Source: Holophagales bacterium (GTDB lineage: Bacteria > Acidobacteriota > Holophagae > Holophagales > Holophagaceae). From it: a stretch of 5,393 nt of DNA. Below are positions 4,921 through 5,393 of the stretch, one piece after another; the first letter of the stretch is position 1, and every line of letters starts with the position of its first letter. The notes beneath the pieces are model-generated. The model did no database searches, had not been told where the DNA came from, and saw nothing but the letters and a program-made list of their open reading frames with translations. A program made the translations under genes and the position numbers. Location of the stretch: assembly GCA_031256155.1 (NCBI GenBank), contig JAIRRD010000084.1, forward strand, positions 1 through 5,393, written 5' to 3'.

Positions 4921-5393
4921 ATGGATGATTCAAGCGATCTGATCTCTGAGCGCACTGCTATATCATGTTTCCAGTAGTGTGCCGTCACTCTCAGCACCCA
5001 GCCGATAATCCATGCGTTGATTGCGCTGACTGCAATTTGCAGAAAAAAGAATGTCCAAACCCGCGAAACCGACTGTCCCCCCCAGTTCCAGGCCAGATGC
5101 AAAACACAAAACACAAGGCCGATCCGTATCGCGGTACCAAAAAAAACAATATTCCCCCACCGTACCGGGTGCGCCCAGAGCCTGAAAAAACTGTCTTTAA
5201 GATGTATTAGCCATTCTTTTGCGCTGCGCGGCATGTGATGGGTCAGATCAATGCGGCACAGCCACCACTGAAGCAATAGGGCTGATACGAAAGCCATGTG
5301 GAGCAAGGGGCTGACAAATAGATTTATCCATCCAAGAAATTGGATGCCAAGGTCTTCTAAATATGCAAATGTATTCCACAGAAAGGCGTGCAT
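4902..5393 (-). CDS. Unrecognised integral membrane protein, 3' part or whole gene
   Basis: The open frame runs from the TGA at 4904-4902 to the window edge, where an ATG occupies the last three bases (5393-5391). Whether that is the true start cannot be judged, since any ribosome-binding site lies outside. The visible 163 residues are rich in Trp, Leu and Phe. Hydrophobic segments lie near 22-46, 79-102 and 112-134, with a charged loop (50-78) and a basic, hydrophilic C-terminus. This indicates a small inner-membrane protein with at least three spans. I recognise no family and assign no function. The last five codons (RANSL) and the stop lie inside the 4770-4920 inverted-repeat element, so the C-terminal tail may derive from its insertion. 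No terminator with a T tract follows. Confidence 0.7.
   Translation of the reverse strand: MHAFLWNTFAYLEDLGIQFLGWINLFVSPLLHMAFVSALLLQWWLCRIDLTHHMPRSAKEWLIHLKDSFFRLWAHPVRWGNIVFFGTAIRIGLVFCVLHLAWNWGGQSVSRVWTFFFLQIAVSAINAWIIGWVLRVTAHYWKHDIAVRSEIRSLESSIRANSL

Noticed and set aside
1..5393. CRISPR array, tRNA or rRNA gene, transposase or phage gene
   Set aside because: No regularly spaced direct repeats, no tRNA-like cloverleaf and no recognisable mobile-element protein were seen on either strand.

Overview
The window looks like ordinary bacterial chromosome, densely packed and with mostly minus-strand genes. MtgA, which builds peptidoglycan next to the inner membrane, points to a Gram-negative organism. 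TTG starts with good ribosome-binding sites, mid-range G+C and palindromic spacers beginning AGAGCA..TTT.AACTTTGA recall Desulfovibrio-type genomes, but that is an impression from memory and not demonstrated here. No phage, transposase, CRISPR array, tRNA or rRNA is visible.

Layout from left to right. Bases 1-63 hold two small hairpins, one a likely Rho-independent terminator for the leftward operon. Positions 1640 down to 64 form a two-gene operon on the minus strand: an RdgB/HAM1 non-canonical purine NTP pyrophosphatase followed by a LysO-type lysine exporter, joined by a 4-base start/stop overlap. Bases 1641-1748 are a divergent promoter region. Positions 1749-2483 (+) hold an AT-rich gene for an unrecognised protein with two membrane segments, which looks like an acquired gene. 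The convergent gap 2484-2718 holds an AT-rich stretch, a GC-rich block and a perfect 17-bp inverted repeat. Next come mtgA (2719-3438, minus), a spacer with two hairpins (3439-3571), and an M29-like aminopeptidase gene (3572-4723, minus). A 151-base nested inverted-repeat element (4770-4920) follows, then the 3' part or whole of a membrane-protein gene (4902-5393, minus) that runs to the window edge.

The genes do not form one pathway. RdgB removes ITP/XTP/dITP, LysO exports lysine, MtgA polymerises lipid II into glycan chains, and the M29-like protein is a presumed metallo-aminopeptidase. The least explained parts are the AT-rich orphan gene and the palindromic spacer elements. One element appears to supply the stop codon of the gene on its right and perhaps part of the promoter of the gene on its left. 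I found no convincing new multi-gene system.
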